From Mytilus californianus (lineage: Eukaryota > Mollusca > Bivalvia > Mytilida > Mytilidae): a DNA stretch of 64,000 nucleotides. This document shows, piece by piece, positions 35,407 to 47,669 of the stretch. The notes beneath the pieces were generated by a model. That model saw nothing but the letters and a program-made list of their open reading frames with translations. It was not told where the DNA came from and made no database searches. Both the position numbers and the translations under genes were made by a program. The stretch lies in contig NW_026262734.1 in the NCBI RefSeq assembly GCF_021869535.1, positions 81,716,339 to 81,780,338 on the forward strand, in the 5' to 3' direction. Within the stretch, counting starts at the first letter, position 1; every line of letters begins with the position of its first letter.

Positions 35407-36201
35407 CTATTCTGAAAGCGGTCCATTTTGGCATATTTCATAGATGTGACAAGAGGAAGTTTTGTTGAGTAAAGTGTTATACGGGTGAAAGTAGCTTGAT
35501 CGGTCGTTCGCTGCGTCTTCTGAAAATCCATAACTTGAATCGTCCTCTTCTTTGGCCAGATAAAGATCACATGAGGTCTGATCTTCTATGCAAGTAGATT
35601 TGTTCGCAGAAGGAAATATATTACGGCTGTGTTCCTTGAATCCTTATTAACAAAACTACTCAAAGGCTGTAAGTAGATTGACCGGTCATCGTTACAATTT
35701 GTTGAACTTCCAGAACCTGATGATTAATCGTCTTTTTCCAGATTAGGACTGGATGAAGTTTGATTTTCTATGCAAGTAGATTTCCTTGCTGAAGGAAATA
35801 TAAGCTGGCTTTTGTCCTCTCTTTGACAACTTGATTTCTTTGTTAAAGGACTGTTACTGGCTCTGAGTAGCTTGATCGATCATCGTTACAATGTGCTGAA
35901 CATCCGGAACTTTGCAATTCATCGTCTTTTTCCAGATTAGAATTACAAGTTTGTGGAACCAATATGCCGTCCAAACGACTATAGTCAATAGTTTCGTAAA
36001 GATTTTCATGTAGTGCAAAAGCTTCTTGTGTGCCATGTCCTTCTGATGTTTGCACTTCCTCTTCACTAGACTGGTCAAGTTTTGATTTTGACATACGCAC
36101 ACGTTTCTTAACAAATTTTAAAATTCCTAAAAATCCAAGTAAACCAATAATCCCAGATAAACCTCCAGAGAATAAGATTGTTAACTCTGTCTTTGAGAAA
36201 C
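35407..36201 (-). pseudogene. Copy B exon 6: disabled transmembrane and tail exon
   Basis: The acceptor (TAGTTTTGTAG) and the membrane helix (ELTILFSGGLSGIIGLLGFLGI) are intact, followed by ALHENLYETIDYSRLDGIL. A one-base deletion near 35853 (GGACTGTTACTGG against GGACTGCTTACTGG in copy D) shifts the frame, and an in-frame TAA lies at 35724-35726 after KDD. Downstream homology runs to the equivalent of the normal stop (TAG at 35407-35409) and includes two tail repeat units. With exon 5 missing, this copy is very likely a pseudogene. Confidence 0.75.
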
Positions 36202-36852
36202 CTACAAAACTAGATTTTTTTGTTATCAATTACATGCAAACATATTCTAACTTATTTATACAGTTCCATTTATGTTGTGGTGTTACATCACTGTCCCATT
36301 TGAGCGCTCAAATATATGATTTAATTCCGTTACATGTTTTATTCAGTAATTCATAGGTTGTCGTTAGTTGGTGTCAACCATAATTGTTTTGGTTTTATTT
36401 TGTAAAAAAATAGGCCTTTGGTTTTCTCGTTTGAATTGTATCACATTTTTCTCTTGATCCTTTGTAGCTGACTATACGGAATGGGTTTTGGTCATTGCAA
36501 ATGCCTTACGGTGTCCTTTAGTTACTTGTAATACATTAATCAAATACTATAAAGATGTATATATTTTTGTAGAAATACATTCAGATATGATAACAATGTC
36601 TGTATATTAAATATCAATTGAAATTCTATAGAGTTACTAAACAACCGAATTCACTGTAAGCAAATCTAATGGATAGTGTTTGTTTTACTGCAAGGGAATT
36701 TTGTTGTCTGATTCATTTTTTTAAATCATAGAACTTTTCAAATGCAGCCATATCAAGTTACGTGCAGACAATAAAAATAAGTTTGATCTGTTGTAATTTT
36801 TTACTTACATGATACATATAATTTATCATAAATTTAACTTTACCATTGTTTT

Positions 36853-37530
36853 GTTTACATGTGGCACCTGTCGTGGTGCTCGTGTAAGTACAAACCCGTT
36901 GATAAGTTGATTTCGGTTGGTCATATTCGGGGAAAAGGGATTGTAGTTACGACAATTGGAACATATCCGTTGTCATCTGTGAAACAGATATATCATAACC
37001 AAATCGTGATGGCATCAGTAAAAAATTACGAAGGGATGATTTTAACTTCATCACTTTGAACTCTTCCTTGTGAGCAGCAACCCTCTACAAATGATATCAT
37101 GATAGGAAGTACAAGCCGTGGAATATCATATCAACTGTGAGATAAAATTGAGAATGGAAATGGGGAATGTGTCAAAGAGACAACAACCCGACCAAAGAGC
37201 AGAAAACAGCCGAAGACCACCAATGGGTCTTCAACACAGCGAGAAAATCCCGCACCCGGAGGCGGGCTCTAGCTAGCCCCCAAACAAAAACGTGTACTAC
37301 TCCGTATGCAGGCGCTGCTGGAATATTACTACATAGAAATTGAAAATTAATAATTTGGAAGCTAAAATCATATCTTTTATTGTAAAGTTTTGTTTTCAAC
37401 CGACCCTGATTGTCAGTTTCTAGATGTAAGTCAAGATATGAGACAGACTTAAAACAAGGACGAAAGATACCAGAGGGACAGTCAAACTCATAGATCGAAA
37501 AAAAACTGACAACGCCACACTTAACTGGCA
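36853..37530 (-). mobile_element. Penelope-like 3' coding fragment replacing copy B exon 5
   Basis: Minus strand: SYLDLHLETDNQGRLKTKLY and LCSNIPAAPAYGV (37450-37290), then MKLKSSLRNF / RFGYDISVSQM-like (37050-36950). Between them 37141-37285 is an insertion of the abundant TTGAGAATGGAAATGGGG block with its CCCGCACCCGGAGGCG end, splitting the frame. On the left side it joins a sequence matching the intron just downstream of gene D exon 5 (AACTTTACCATTGTT), so insertion or a linked deletion removed exon 5. Confidence 0.68.
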
Positions 37531-38556
37531 CAACACATATAATTTAAGATAAATTATATGTACTGTGTTAGTTAAAAATTACAACAGACCAATTTTATAT
37601 CACAAAAGTTAATCGTTCTTCATAAAAACAAGTAAGGGATTTCATTTGCCCCATATTTTCAATAGTATGCTTTATAAGGATATTTAACTAAAATAAAACA
37701 ATGTCCCATGCAATGTTTATTTGCAATCATGATAAAGGGAGTCTGACTACATCACAATTTTGCAGAAATATTATAAGTGTCACTAATTTGGAATTCGTTT
37801 CTTTATTCTTTCATTTCTGACAAAAACTTTTTGATCGAGTTTTACATTTATAACTTGCTTAATCAAAACAAAAGACAACATTTTCAGTTGAAGTTACACC
37901 TGGGTTAAATGTCTCTCGTTCTTAAATAAATTTACTAAATAGTTGAAAGCCGAACTAAAATCACTTTAAAAAAGGCTTTACATAATTTTAGAACACATTT
38001 ACGGATTTTTTATTTTCAAAACCGTCAAATTTCAATATGATATAGCCTTCAAACTCTTTTGATTTGAGCCCTCTGATGGGTCTTGTGTAAGGGATAAGTA
38101 TTAAAAAGTATATAGTGTTTATGTCAAACAAATTCACTTTTCGTGAACCATTCGAAGTTCAAAACTTTTAACTAATTTATTTATTGTCGTTGTTCTTCTT
38201 TGAGTATAAGTTGTTTACTTGATAATCCAGTGTCTATACTATAGTATTGATTTTCAACAATTTATCGTGAAATCATGTGTACAAATGTACAAATGTAGGC
38301 ACTTAACTTTGACGCAAATATTCAAAATAACATAGCAGTCGACAAATTCAACACATACCAGTCTATTCACACTTCATATACCTATCTACCATGTTACCGT
38401 TTCGTCTTTTATTTTCCTGGGTTTTCCATAAAGTATTTTAAACTATAATTTGAGATAAATGGTATGCAAAGTCATCACAGAAGTGGTAGATTTTGATACA
38501 AAATAAATAAGTGCACTTCTTTTAAGTTGAAAAAAATACATAAACCAATGACACAC

Positions 38557-38603
38557 GTGTACTTGTAGTATATATTTCTACACATCCTTTGGCATTGTCA
38601 CAT
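38557..38603 (-). pseudogene. Copy B exon 4: end of EGF-like module
   Basis: A 47-base homologue of gene A exon 4 with acceptor TCGATTACAG and donor ACAC|GTGTGTC. It reads CDNAKGCVEIYTTST in the same phase. Two codons are missing relative to A, keeping frame. Intact by itself, but it belongs to a broken gene; exons 2 and 3 were not found between here and exon 1. Confidence 0.65.
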
Positions 38604-39299
38604 CTGTAATCGATATAAAAATTATGATAGATTCATGTAAGGTAAAATAATTGTTATAACATATATACCATCCCAAAATAAGATAAAATTAAAATATATG
38701 TGTTATAAAAAAGAAGCGAAGGATACCAAAGGGATATTCAAACATAAGTCAAAAACAAACTGACAATGCTATGACAAAAACAATCAAAAGCAAAAGATCA
38801 AAATACCAACAATATTATGCAAAACACAACATAGAAAACTAAATACAGAGCAACACGAACCTCACCAAAAAAGTGTGTCAGGTGATCCGGATCGCCCTTC
38901 AATTGCCTCAATCTGAACTTGCGAGAGCTATACTCGCAAGGTCGTAGCCCATACATGCCTTGTTTTTAATTCACAACGAGAGTTAATTGCCGATTTGAAT
39001 GAAGATTTCGATCGGGATACTCCTAGACAAATCTCTTGGCTGGTCATTTATGTGTACCATTTGATGCTTGTTTCGTTTAGATCATAGATCATATTTCTGA
39101 GTGTATAAACAAATGTATATACTTTCGCATAAATGTATTCGCTTAAATCATAAATACTACTAGAACACACCCGCGACATCGAGGAACCGTATCTCAATTA
39201 AAGTACTTGCGTCATATTTATAGACCGTATTTTAAATCACTTTCACTAATAGGTGTAAATGGTATTCAATTGCGGTTTTTACATTTCTGTATATTTTTC

Positions 39300-40325
39300 G
39301 GACAATAATATTTTATGAAGGAATGTATGAACATAGTTGATATTCGTATTAAACATTGTGAAGAACATTTTACTCCTAACAACAACCAAAATAGCCCTAT
39401 TTCTCGTATCAAACATAGGCTAAAAGAACTCGCCAAGGAATATGTTTTTGTCCCGGCTGATAAGGATGCCAATAATATCATTATTGTTTGACGTATATTT
39501 ACATTTAGGTTTTTCAAAAGGAAATCACGAATTCACCTACATTCCAACTGACTCCATTTTCGGAAAATGACATCTGTAACAAACATAATCTTGTAGCAAC
39601 CTCTTTACAAGCAGAACCAAATACAATGAAATTTCCAACTATGTACTGGTTTCCGAAGCTGCACTAAACACCTTACAAATATAGATTCATTTCGTCTTCA
39701 AGCCATTGTTCCACTACTAAACTGTCTATTCTACTTAGTATTACACTTGGTACAATCAACAACCTGTTAATGAATTGTTCAAATAAGGCCTTTGAAAATA
39801 GTGGAATTAATTACTTTTGGAGTGTAAAAAATTCGTAGGAAATACTTGATAAATTGCAGTAACTGCTAATAGTCCTTTGTTAATTTATGTATCATTGTCA
39901 TTTTGCTTAGTTTCTTCTGTTACCTATTCTGACATCGGACTCGGACTTCTTTTAAGCTGAGTTTTACTGTGTGTATTGCCGTGTGTTTTTTATTCTACAT
40001 TGGCTAGAAGGGGTTGAGATCTCACAAAACATGTTTAACCCCGCCGCATTTTTGCGCCTGTCCCAAGTCAGGAGCCTCTGGCCTTTGTTAGTCTTGTATG
40101 TTTTTTTTTAATTTTAGTTCACTTATATGTTTCGGAGTTTAGTGTGATGTCCATTTTCATTGAACTAGTAAAAATTTTTGTTTAGGGGCCAGCTGAAGCC
40201 CACCTACGGGTGCGGGATTTTCTCGCTGTGTAAAAGACCCATTGGTGGCCTAGAGCAGTTTTCTGTTCTTTGGTCGGGTTGTTGTCTCTTTGACACATTT
40301 CCCATTTCCATTCTCAATTTTTACA
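39300..40325 (+). mobile_element. Penelope-like retroelement copy, decayed
   Basis: Plus-strand counterpart of the 29638-31420 element: ISRIKHRLKELAKEYVFVPADK, NIIIV then a stop, TPFSENDICNKHNLVATSL, MYWFPKLH then a stop, TPYKYRFISS, NSGINYFWSVKNS, then the tail from about 39870 ending at CATTTCCCATTTCCATTCTC (40320). The catalytic domain is deleted. Confidence 0.75.
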
Positions 40326-40599
40326 ACAGTTATCCCTCTTCAGATGTTTACTACTTTCCCGATTACAACTAAATAACTTTTATATTTTTTCTTGTTTTGA
40401 TTTGTGTTTGGCTAACTTTCCAACAGATTTAGGATGACCAAAATATCTATGCTTTGATTAACTTTTGAAAGGATTATTTTCTTACGTTTTTACCAACTGT
40501 GTTAATTATTGTATATTTATACTGTAATATCTGAACATATTTGTTTGTTTCTTTTATTTCTGTTGAAGTAAAACAACAAAAAATACTGAACTCCAAGGA

Positions 40600-40870
40600 A
40601 AATTCAAAACGGAAAGTCCCTTAACAATTGACAAAATCAAAAGCTCGAATGGAAAACAACTGTCATATTCCTGACTTGGTACAGGCATTTTCTTAAGTAG
40701 AAAATGGTGGATTAAACCTGATTTTAAAGCTAGCTAAACTTCTCACTTGTATGACAGTCGCATAAAATTCCATTATATTGACAACAATGTGTGAACAAAA
40801 CAAACAGACATAATAGGTAAAAGTGTCAAAAATAGGGGTACAGCAGTCAACATTATGTTATTTTAGTGAA
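40600..40870. repeat. Dispersed mussel-type repeat
   Basis: Contains CTGTCATATTCCTGACTTGGTACAGG followed by TTGTATGACAGTCGCATAAAATT and TTGACAACAATGTGTGAAC. The first part is shared with 17310, 53015-53040 and 60180-60210; I recognise the second part from memory as a common Mytilus repeat tail. Confidence 0.5.
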
Positions 40871-41421
40871 CATCTTAATCTTTGTGAACATGATTTGTCT
40901 CTTTAGCTGTACATATCCAAATCCTTACTCAGCAGCCGCAGCTGTTTCACATTTTTTACTTTACAAAAAATGTTTTGTTTTAAAGTTAACAATTTCATTG
41001 ATAAAAGTTCCAGATGAGATCTTTTGAATTAATAGTCCTTTGAAGTCATTTTTACTCCATTTCAAAGATATCAGTGGTAACCGTTTTTCGTCAGGAAATA
41101 TATAATACTAATTTTATATTTATGAAATATTTCAATACGTGCATGATCTGAAAGGTAGATGATAAGTATACCTATACTTACACAAACAACTTACTCATAC
41201 TATTAGGTTGAACAAAAAAAAAATATCGAAATAATCAACAATTTTCTCTTTACTTGTAATTAATGTTTTTCGGGTTAGAAGATTTTTTTATTTCAATAAA
41301 ATAGTGTACTTCAACGTATCCTGACATATCTAATAGCCGCCGAGTATAGAACACTTTGAACACAATAAATGAATTATGTCCGTATCGGAATTTCATTTCA
41401 GTAATTAATCAAAATTAGGAT

Positions 41422-41580
41422 ATAACCGTATTGTATTTTCAGCTTGACCTTCGTAAAACGTAGATTTTACTGTCGCAAATTGAGTTAACCTAGCAACACG
41501 TAGCGTAGCAAGGTAAACGGATATTTCCGACAGTAAAATTAAGCTTTACGAAGGCCAAGCTTAAAATACAATACAGTTAT
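41422..41580. mobile_element. Foldback (MITE-like) hairpin element
   Basis: Arms of about 53 bases at 41422-41475 and 41528-41580 are inverted copies (CCGTATTGTATTTTCAGCTT against the complement of the right arm). The 52-base loop itself holds an imperfect palindrome (CCTAGCAACACG / CGTAGCAAGG). No ORF. It lies in the intron region of copy B. Confidence 0.65.
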
Positions 41581-42256
41581 TTCCATTCTAATGCCATATG
41601 TTAAAATAAATATTTTGACTTAAAAATGACAAAGATCAAAAGTCCGCGAAACTTTTAATTCATCTTTGGCATATAAACAATCTGACGGCATAAGTATACC
41701 CCCGATGTCAAACATAAACACTAAGCGTATTCACACTGTTCGTACGCTTCTAAATGGTTCAAAAAATGACTAAAAGAAGATTTTGAGGCACAAAATGAGA
41801 CTTTTTTGTTTATTTTTTTTTGTTGAGAAATTACATACTAAAAAATTTCGGAATTCAAAATGATGGCCTTTCTTTAGTTACGGACTGGTAGAACGTAGAA
41901 TCTAACACTTCGAAATATGTGCCATCGTCCAATGAAAATTATTGTCACAAACAAATGGCTTTAGAATGTCGGCATGTTTGATTGTTTTCTGATGACTCAT
42001 TCATTATATGACGCTATTAATATTAATAGAAAACAAACAATCCGATGTTTTTGTTTCCTGACGGAAATGATATACATTTCGATACGGACATAATTCAATC
42101 AAAGTCTAGAATATAATGCATTTTGCCACTTAAATATTCCAACATACATTGCAGTACATTTTTTATTTTGAAATCCAACAAAATTGAAAACATTTCCAAA
42201 ACTTAACGAGGAAAACATTAATAACAATATATAGAATAACTGTCAATTATTTGATA

Positions 42257-42455
42257 TTTTTAATTCATTTAAAAAATCTAACGATGGTCTGGTGATAATT
42301 GAAGAGACATTGGGTACAATGAAGACAAAATAAAGTATGATTTTGTTTTGTTTCAAACATTTATTACAAAAGAATATAGAAAAGAGTAGTCATGCAAACT
42401 TTCATCCGGCCACTGGATGGAGATGTAATCCCAATGTGCAAATCCCTTTCAGCTA
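42257..42455 (-). CDS. Candidate 3'-terminal exon of another gene, copy 1
   Basis: On the minus strand a strong acceptor (TTTTTTCTCTCTTTTTGTAATAG, ending at about 42456) is followed by an open stretch and by AATAAA (about 42365). The phase giving the longest frame reads ERDLHIGITSPSSGRMKV. Copy 2 at 42555-42836 has the same acceptor and polyadenylation signal. No upstream exons were identified and no function can be assigned. Confidence 0.35.
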
Positions 42456-42554
42456 TTACAAAAAGAGAGAAAAAATGTCAATATTGAAAAGTTAAACACC
42501 GGAACCAACATAAAGAATGATTTTGAAGACTGATTCGGCCCTCACAAATAATGT

Positions 42555-42836
42555 TTAATTCATTTAAAAAATCTAACGATGTTCTGGTGATAATTGAAGA
42601 GACATTAGTACAATTAGGACAAAAATAAAGTATGATTTTTTTTTTGTTTCAAACATTTATTACAAAAGAATACAGAAATAATAAGTCGCTATAACATTCA
42701 GTTTTGTTCAGTTTGTCCAAATTAAGCTTGAAAGTCAATAAAACAACTTTTTTAAAATCCGTAGTCATGCGAACTTTCATTCGGCCGTTGGATGGAGATG
42801 AAATCCGTATGTGCAAATCCATTTCATCTATTTAAA
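42555..42836 (-). CDS. Candidate 3'-terminal exon of another gene, copy 2
   Basis: The acceptor consists of a long pyrimidine tract ending AAATAG at about 42837. The frame in the same phase as copy 1 reads EMDLHIRISSPSNGRMKVRM and stays open for about 60 codons, with AATAAA near 42663. Five amino-acid changes against copy 1 over 21 codons. Whether it is translated is unknown. Confidence 0.35.
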
Positions 42837-43737
42837 AAAAAGAAAAAAAAAGATGTCAATATTGAAAAGTTTAACACCGGAACCAACATGAAGAATGATT
42901 TTAAAGACTGATTCGGCCATCACAAATAATTCGTATACAGGTAATACGATGATTTATATATTTTTTAATCTATGACATGAAATCAAACAGACAGAAATAA
43001 TCGTCATTTTACGATTGCACGTGTTTGTCTGTCTATGATACGAAATGTTTAAAATGACCATCGGTAGTCTACGAAGGTCATCTTTATGGTTAATAAGATG
43101 GCGTATAGTCTAAATCTAAAATACACATGCAATACTGAAACATTATAACGAGTTGTGTTTTGTTTCGTACAGTAACAAAGTTTGTTGCAATTAAGGTAGT
43201 TTAGGGGTCTGATTTAGAATCGATAGAATTTTTTAATAATTTGCCAAAATGTAGTTTATTTATACTACTTTCAAAAATATGATAACAATTATGGGTCACG
43301 GGGCTTTATATCAAGTTGCTGAGTGTGCAAAAATAACAGATTTTTTATAGATTATACATGGAACACCAAATTTTCGTGATTAAATAAAAAAAAAATAACG
43401 ATTGAAATAATATGAAAAGATAGCGCTAATAATGTGCTTTCAGAAAATAAAATAAAAATTTGGGTCCCAGGACTGGTTTTTTTAGTACTCCACATTCCTT
43501 TATAAAAGATACATTATCTGAGTTATCTCCCCTTATGTGGCAAAGTGGAAACAAATTGAGTCAAACAAAAAGTAATCTGCATTTGTAAAAATACAATATG
43601 GTTTTAAATTTAATAAAACACATATTTTTCTTCATTTAGATGAAAAGCCTGACAAATAAACAACATTTTTTCTCACACAATTTTCACTTTTAGATTAAGA
43701 TATATGCCGGTTGTGTGCCTGCTATTTTAAATCAAAA

Positions 43738-43770
43738 ATGGCAGAAGACATCCGATCTTCCTTAAATGTA
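43738..43770 (+). CDS. Candidate first coding exon (MAEDIRSSLN...)
   Basis: Plus strand: AAAAATGGCAGAAGAC is a good start context. The short frame meets a consensus-like donor (AAT|GTATGT) after MAEDIRSSLN. About 200 bases upstream is GAGTTATCTCCCCTTATG (43518-43535), a block that I recall as frequent near mollusc gene starts. No downstream exon was found, so this is weak. Confidence 0.22.
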
Positions 43771-44187
43771 TGTATTGAAGGAATACTCAATTGGCTTACA
43801 TGATACAATTTAGTAATATTGATAATTTTTACTGTTACTTTCTAGTTTGTACAATATTATTGTGTTGAAAGCAAATAGTTCAAGAACTGATATGACCAAA
43901 ACGGAGTATTCAATCTTATAAATACGTAAGGATTGTTTTAATTTTAATAGATTCATAAGGATTAAACTTTAAGGGTTGTAGATAAAATCAGAATTTTCGA
44001 CAGAAATGCGTAATATAATTGAATTTCATTGACTGTTTTTATTGAATATCGAGTGGCAAATATTACAGTTACATTGGCAATGTACATGTTCATATCGAAG
44101 AAAGGAAACTGAACTATATTCAAAAGGAAAATCATGAGAAATCAAACATTAGTCTAAACACTACTACACATAAAGCAGACTGAGCAA

Positions 44188-44209
44188 CCCTCTCTCTCTC
44201 TCTCTCGCT
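44188..44209. repeat. (CT)n simple repeat
   Basis: About ten CT dinucleotides. Confidence 0.8.
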
Positions 44210-44380
44210 TCTAAACATTTTATCCACAATTATCATTTGTTCTCTATTCTTAAAGAGACTACAGCTGCTAATTATATCAGCAATATATACCATGATAACA
44301 AATGTGTACGCCAGACACCCGTCTCGTCTACAAAGATTCTTCAGACTCATTAATTATTAGTTCAAAGGGATCATACTTAC

Positions 44381-44472
44381 TTTGCTGTTACGTCAAAACA
44401 TGTGTTGTTGTCATATCTTGTTAAACATCTGGCTACGCTACTTGTTAAAGTGAAGAGCAAAATTATCAACAT
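44381..44472 (-). pseudogene. Copy B exon 1: signal peptide
   Basis: Paralogue of gene A exon 1: ATG at 44472, MLIILLFTLTSSVARC, then LTRYDNNTCFDVTAK, donor AAA|GTAAGT, phase 2. The exon and its promoter-like block (44504-44590) look functional, but downstream exons are missing or broken, so I class it with the pseudogene. A transcript could still start here. Confidence 0.65.
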
Positions 44473-44977
44473 TCCAACTTTTCTCTTTCATGGACCAAAT
44501 AAAAGTCCATTAGGGAAATAATTTTAATAATAATGTGAAATATTGTGCATTTTAAAGCTGTCGAGTGTTCCAGGAAACGACTAAGTACTATATTATGAAA
44601 AACCAAAAAACATCAATACATATTTTGTTATCATGTTATTCAAAAGAAAAACGTTAAATGCTTCCTTGTACAATACTTTTTAATTTGTCGGTTAGTTTTG
44701 TATTATTCCATCTGTTTTATCTGGTATTTCTGGTCTTTTTTAAACAAGTTTATCTGTGTTTAAGAATTGTCTTATGGGTTTTTATGTCAGTTTAAGGTCC
44801 TCTTTTAAGAGTTTACATTCGTAACAAATCAAAACAAAAATCTTTGAAAATATGTCCACTTACTACGCAATCACATACATTTTGTTCATGCTTGTACCAA
44901 GGCGGGTACATGTATATGGCAGTTGTTTTCACTTGTTCCGTTGGTTGATAACGTTCAATTTTCTCAGTTTTTATAGA

Positions 44978-45045
44978 CTTGTTGTCATATCTTGTTAAAC
45001 CTCTGGCTACGCTACTTATTAAGTGAAGAGCAAAATTATCAACAT
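44978..45045 (-). pseudogene. Second, truncated copy of the signal-peptide exon
   Basis: Near-identical to copy B exon 1 over 68 bases, but a deleted T makes MLIILLFT run into TAA, and homology is lost after the RYDN codons, before the cysteine. Its promoter-like block is cut at about 45095 by the plus-strand repeat that starts there. A recent local duplication. Confidence 0.65.
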
Positions 45046-45096
45046 TCCAACTTTTCTCTTTCATGGACCAAATAAAATTCCATTAGGGAGATACAT

Positions 45097-46147
45097 TTAT
45101 TTTTGGCATTGCACAAGTCATGTCTTCTTTGACTGTCCATGACGTGAAAATACTAAATTCCATGGATGTGTTTTAGTTGAAATTAGTCTCTGATGCATGA
45201 TTTTTTATTATTAATTGTTTTTGGCTTTTAACTAGATGTCAGTAACTGAGAGTACTCTCAAATCGTACTTTCTTGTTTATTTGACCCGTTGATATTAATT
45301 GTAATGTTTTTTTGTTATTTAATGTTATTCAGGGTTATATCTGGTCTATATACCAGCTTTGATAAGTGTTTGGTATTACTATAAATTTTCACTTAGTACT
45401 ATGAATATCAAAATTATTTATTTTGTAAAAATATTTCCTTTCTTTATTTGAACTGTACAAGTATACCTAACAACAAAGTTATTTTCATTTACCTGTGTTT
45501 AAAGTAATTGCAAATGGCTGATATTTTTGTTCGAGCATATTGTTTTTCTTAAATTGTAAATGACTGATATTTTTGTTCGAGCATATTGTTTTTCTTAAAT
45601 TGTTTAACATTTCACAACGGTATAACATGTTACTTTTATAATTATTCCCTTAATTTATTTATTTTGCATTTACATTGTATCATAGATCACATTTATTTGT
45701 TCAGTGTATGTTCACTGGTGTTAATATGTCCTTTGATTGAGTTAAGCCATTTCAGTTGATATTTTATAGTGTGTCTTTCTATATTGTGATGTTACACTAT
45801 TGTTTCAGATAAGGGTGAAGGTTTGGTACTATTAAAACGTTTAAACCCGCTGCAATTGTTTGCACCTGTCCTAAGTCAGGAATTTTATGTTCAGTAGTTG
45901 TCGTTTGTTGATGTGGTTCATAAGTGTTTCTCGTTTCTCGTTTTTAGTATAGTTTAGACCGTTGGTTTTCCCGTTTGAATGGTTTTACACTAGTAGTTTT
46001 TGGGGCCCTTTATAGCTTGCTGTTCGGTGTGATCCAAGGCTCCGTGTTGAAGACCGTACTTCGACCTATAATGGTTTACTTTTATAAATTTTGACTTGGA
46101 TGGAGAGTTGTCTCATTGGCACTCATACCACATCTTCTTATATCTAT
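45097..46147 (+). mobile_element. Penelope-like 3' tail (5'-truncated), plus orientation
   Basis: Matches 50262-51232 in inverted orientation over about 1 kb, from TTTTGGCATTGCACAAGTCATG to ATACCACATCTTCTTATATC. The 50-51 kb copy continues into RT sequence, which is why I assign this to a Penelope-like tail. It interrupts the duplicated 5' flank of copy B. Confidence 0.65.
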
Positions 46148-47669
46148 TCACCTTATTGATTTTACCTTGGACTTCGGTATTTTTATTATACTTTTTTTCG
46201 ATAAAAACGCCGATTTCATTTTAAGTTAAAACGGCAATTTCAATAATTGTTTTTTTTTTATGTTGGCCACACTTAAACAAAAGAACACAAAGATCCAAAT
46301 GTTGCGGAGATGTGCTGTGGTGTATGTCTTTCGTCTGTTTATTGTTGGATTATTAAAGCATTGGCGTATATAACCCTAGTGCCCCGTCATTCAAACTAAG
46401 AAAAAGGTTATGTCCTATAGCAGTATTTGCAAAACAGTCTTTGATTTTATCGTTGGAAAAGGATGACGATTTCTTAAAGGCTTGTGTTTCTAGGGTCCGT
46501 CCGTTAAAATCCCCAATCAAAGGTAAAGGAAAGTGATGATTGTACTTTTGTGATAAAATTGATAGCTTACAGGTAGGTTGTCTCAAGAACTTTATTAATC
46601 TGTTTGATGTTTTTAAGGTTAATTGTATGTTTTTGTGTTTTGACAAAATTGTCCATTTAATTAATGTAATAATAACAAGAAAATTCAAATAGCGATAATT
46701 TATTCAGATAGAATAACACTATAATGTATACAAACTTTCTGAACATAAAGTCGTAGGTCCATGCTAGGGATTAAAGAAAGAATGAAACTGTATAATTATA
46801 TAATATAATGTGATGAGAAAAACTACAATAAATCATTATAAGATAATAATTTAAACTGCTGTGGGGTTTTCTGGAGTACTAAATATATTAACTTATTTTC
46901 TGCATGTCCATATAAATAGTGAACTAATTCTAACGGTTGGAAAAAGATCTTGCATGAACACTAGTTAACTACCAAATAGAAATATCTCTTTTCGTTCATT
47001 TATAATTGCATGTTCCATTTTACTAAATCTATCTTACTGTTTAGACGGTCATGATGAAAGTTTCAATGACGTCAAAGTAATAAAACACGAATATGTCTTA
47101 CAAATATGATAGAAGGATATGTGTTTAAGTAGTAATGAGCCATCAATATGAAAAGTAACAAAAATATATGTGTCATTATGACATCATGTTCGCTTGCACT
47201 ATCAGTTTCCTTGGTCATTGAATCATGAAGTCGGGGCCAAAATCATACTGCAGCATATGATTTTAAAAGCTCACATCACAATGAACAAGACATTTAGTCT
47301 AAGTTTCAAATAGATGTGACCACAGCTACATGTTTAACCACCTTTAAAAAAAAAGTTTAATACCATTAACAGTATCAAGTTTTGTGCACCATTTTGACAC
47401 TATATGTAACCTGAGAATGTGATGGTTTCACGCTACAACATTGCAATGTTTAGTGATCCGTGTCAAACCGCAATAATGCATACAATTTTAAAAAGTTGAT
47501 ATCATAATGAACATTTGAAGTTTCAAGTTATTGTCACTTCATCTTCGTGGTTATCTACCTTAACCAAAAACTTAAACGTGATATTAGACGGCCGAATGTA
47601 ATAACGAATGGAACAAAACCCATAAGCCCACTTCTATCGTAGATTCCTAATTTTACCTACAAGGATAGT

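Larger units (their letters stand above)
42257..42932. repeat. Tandem duplication of about 300-380 bp
   Basis: 42257-42554 and 42555-42932 are similar throughout, both starting TTTAATTCATTTAAAAAATC and ending ATTCGGCC-N-TCACAAATAAT. Copy 2 has an extra segment of about 85 bases (42685-42765). Confidence 0.75.

Noticed and set aside
44813-45064. 83-codon minus-strand ORF overlapping the duplicated exon 1
   Set aside because: It uses the wrong frame through the signal-peptide exon and then runs into unrelated sequence; the true leader frame ends in TAA.
46353-46688. 111-codon minus-strand ORF upstream of copy B
   Set aside because: The homologous flank upstream of gene A (15.8-16.1 kb) has stops in the same frame, so it is not conserved as protein.
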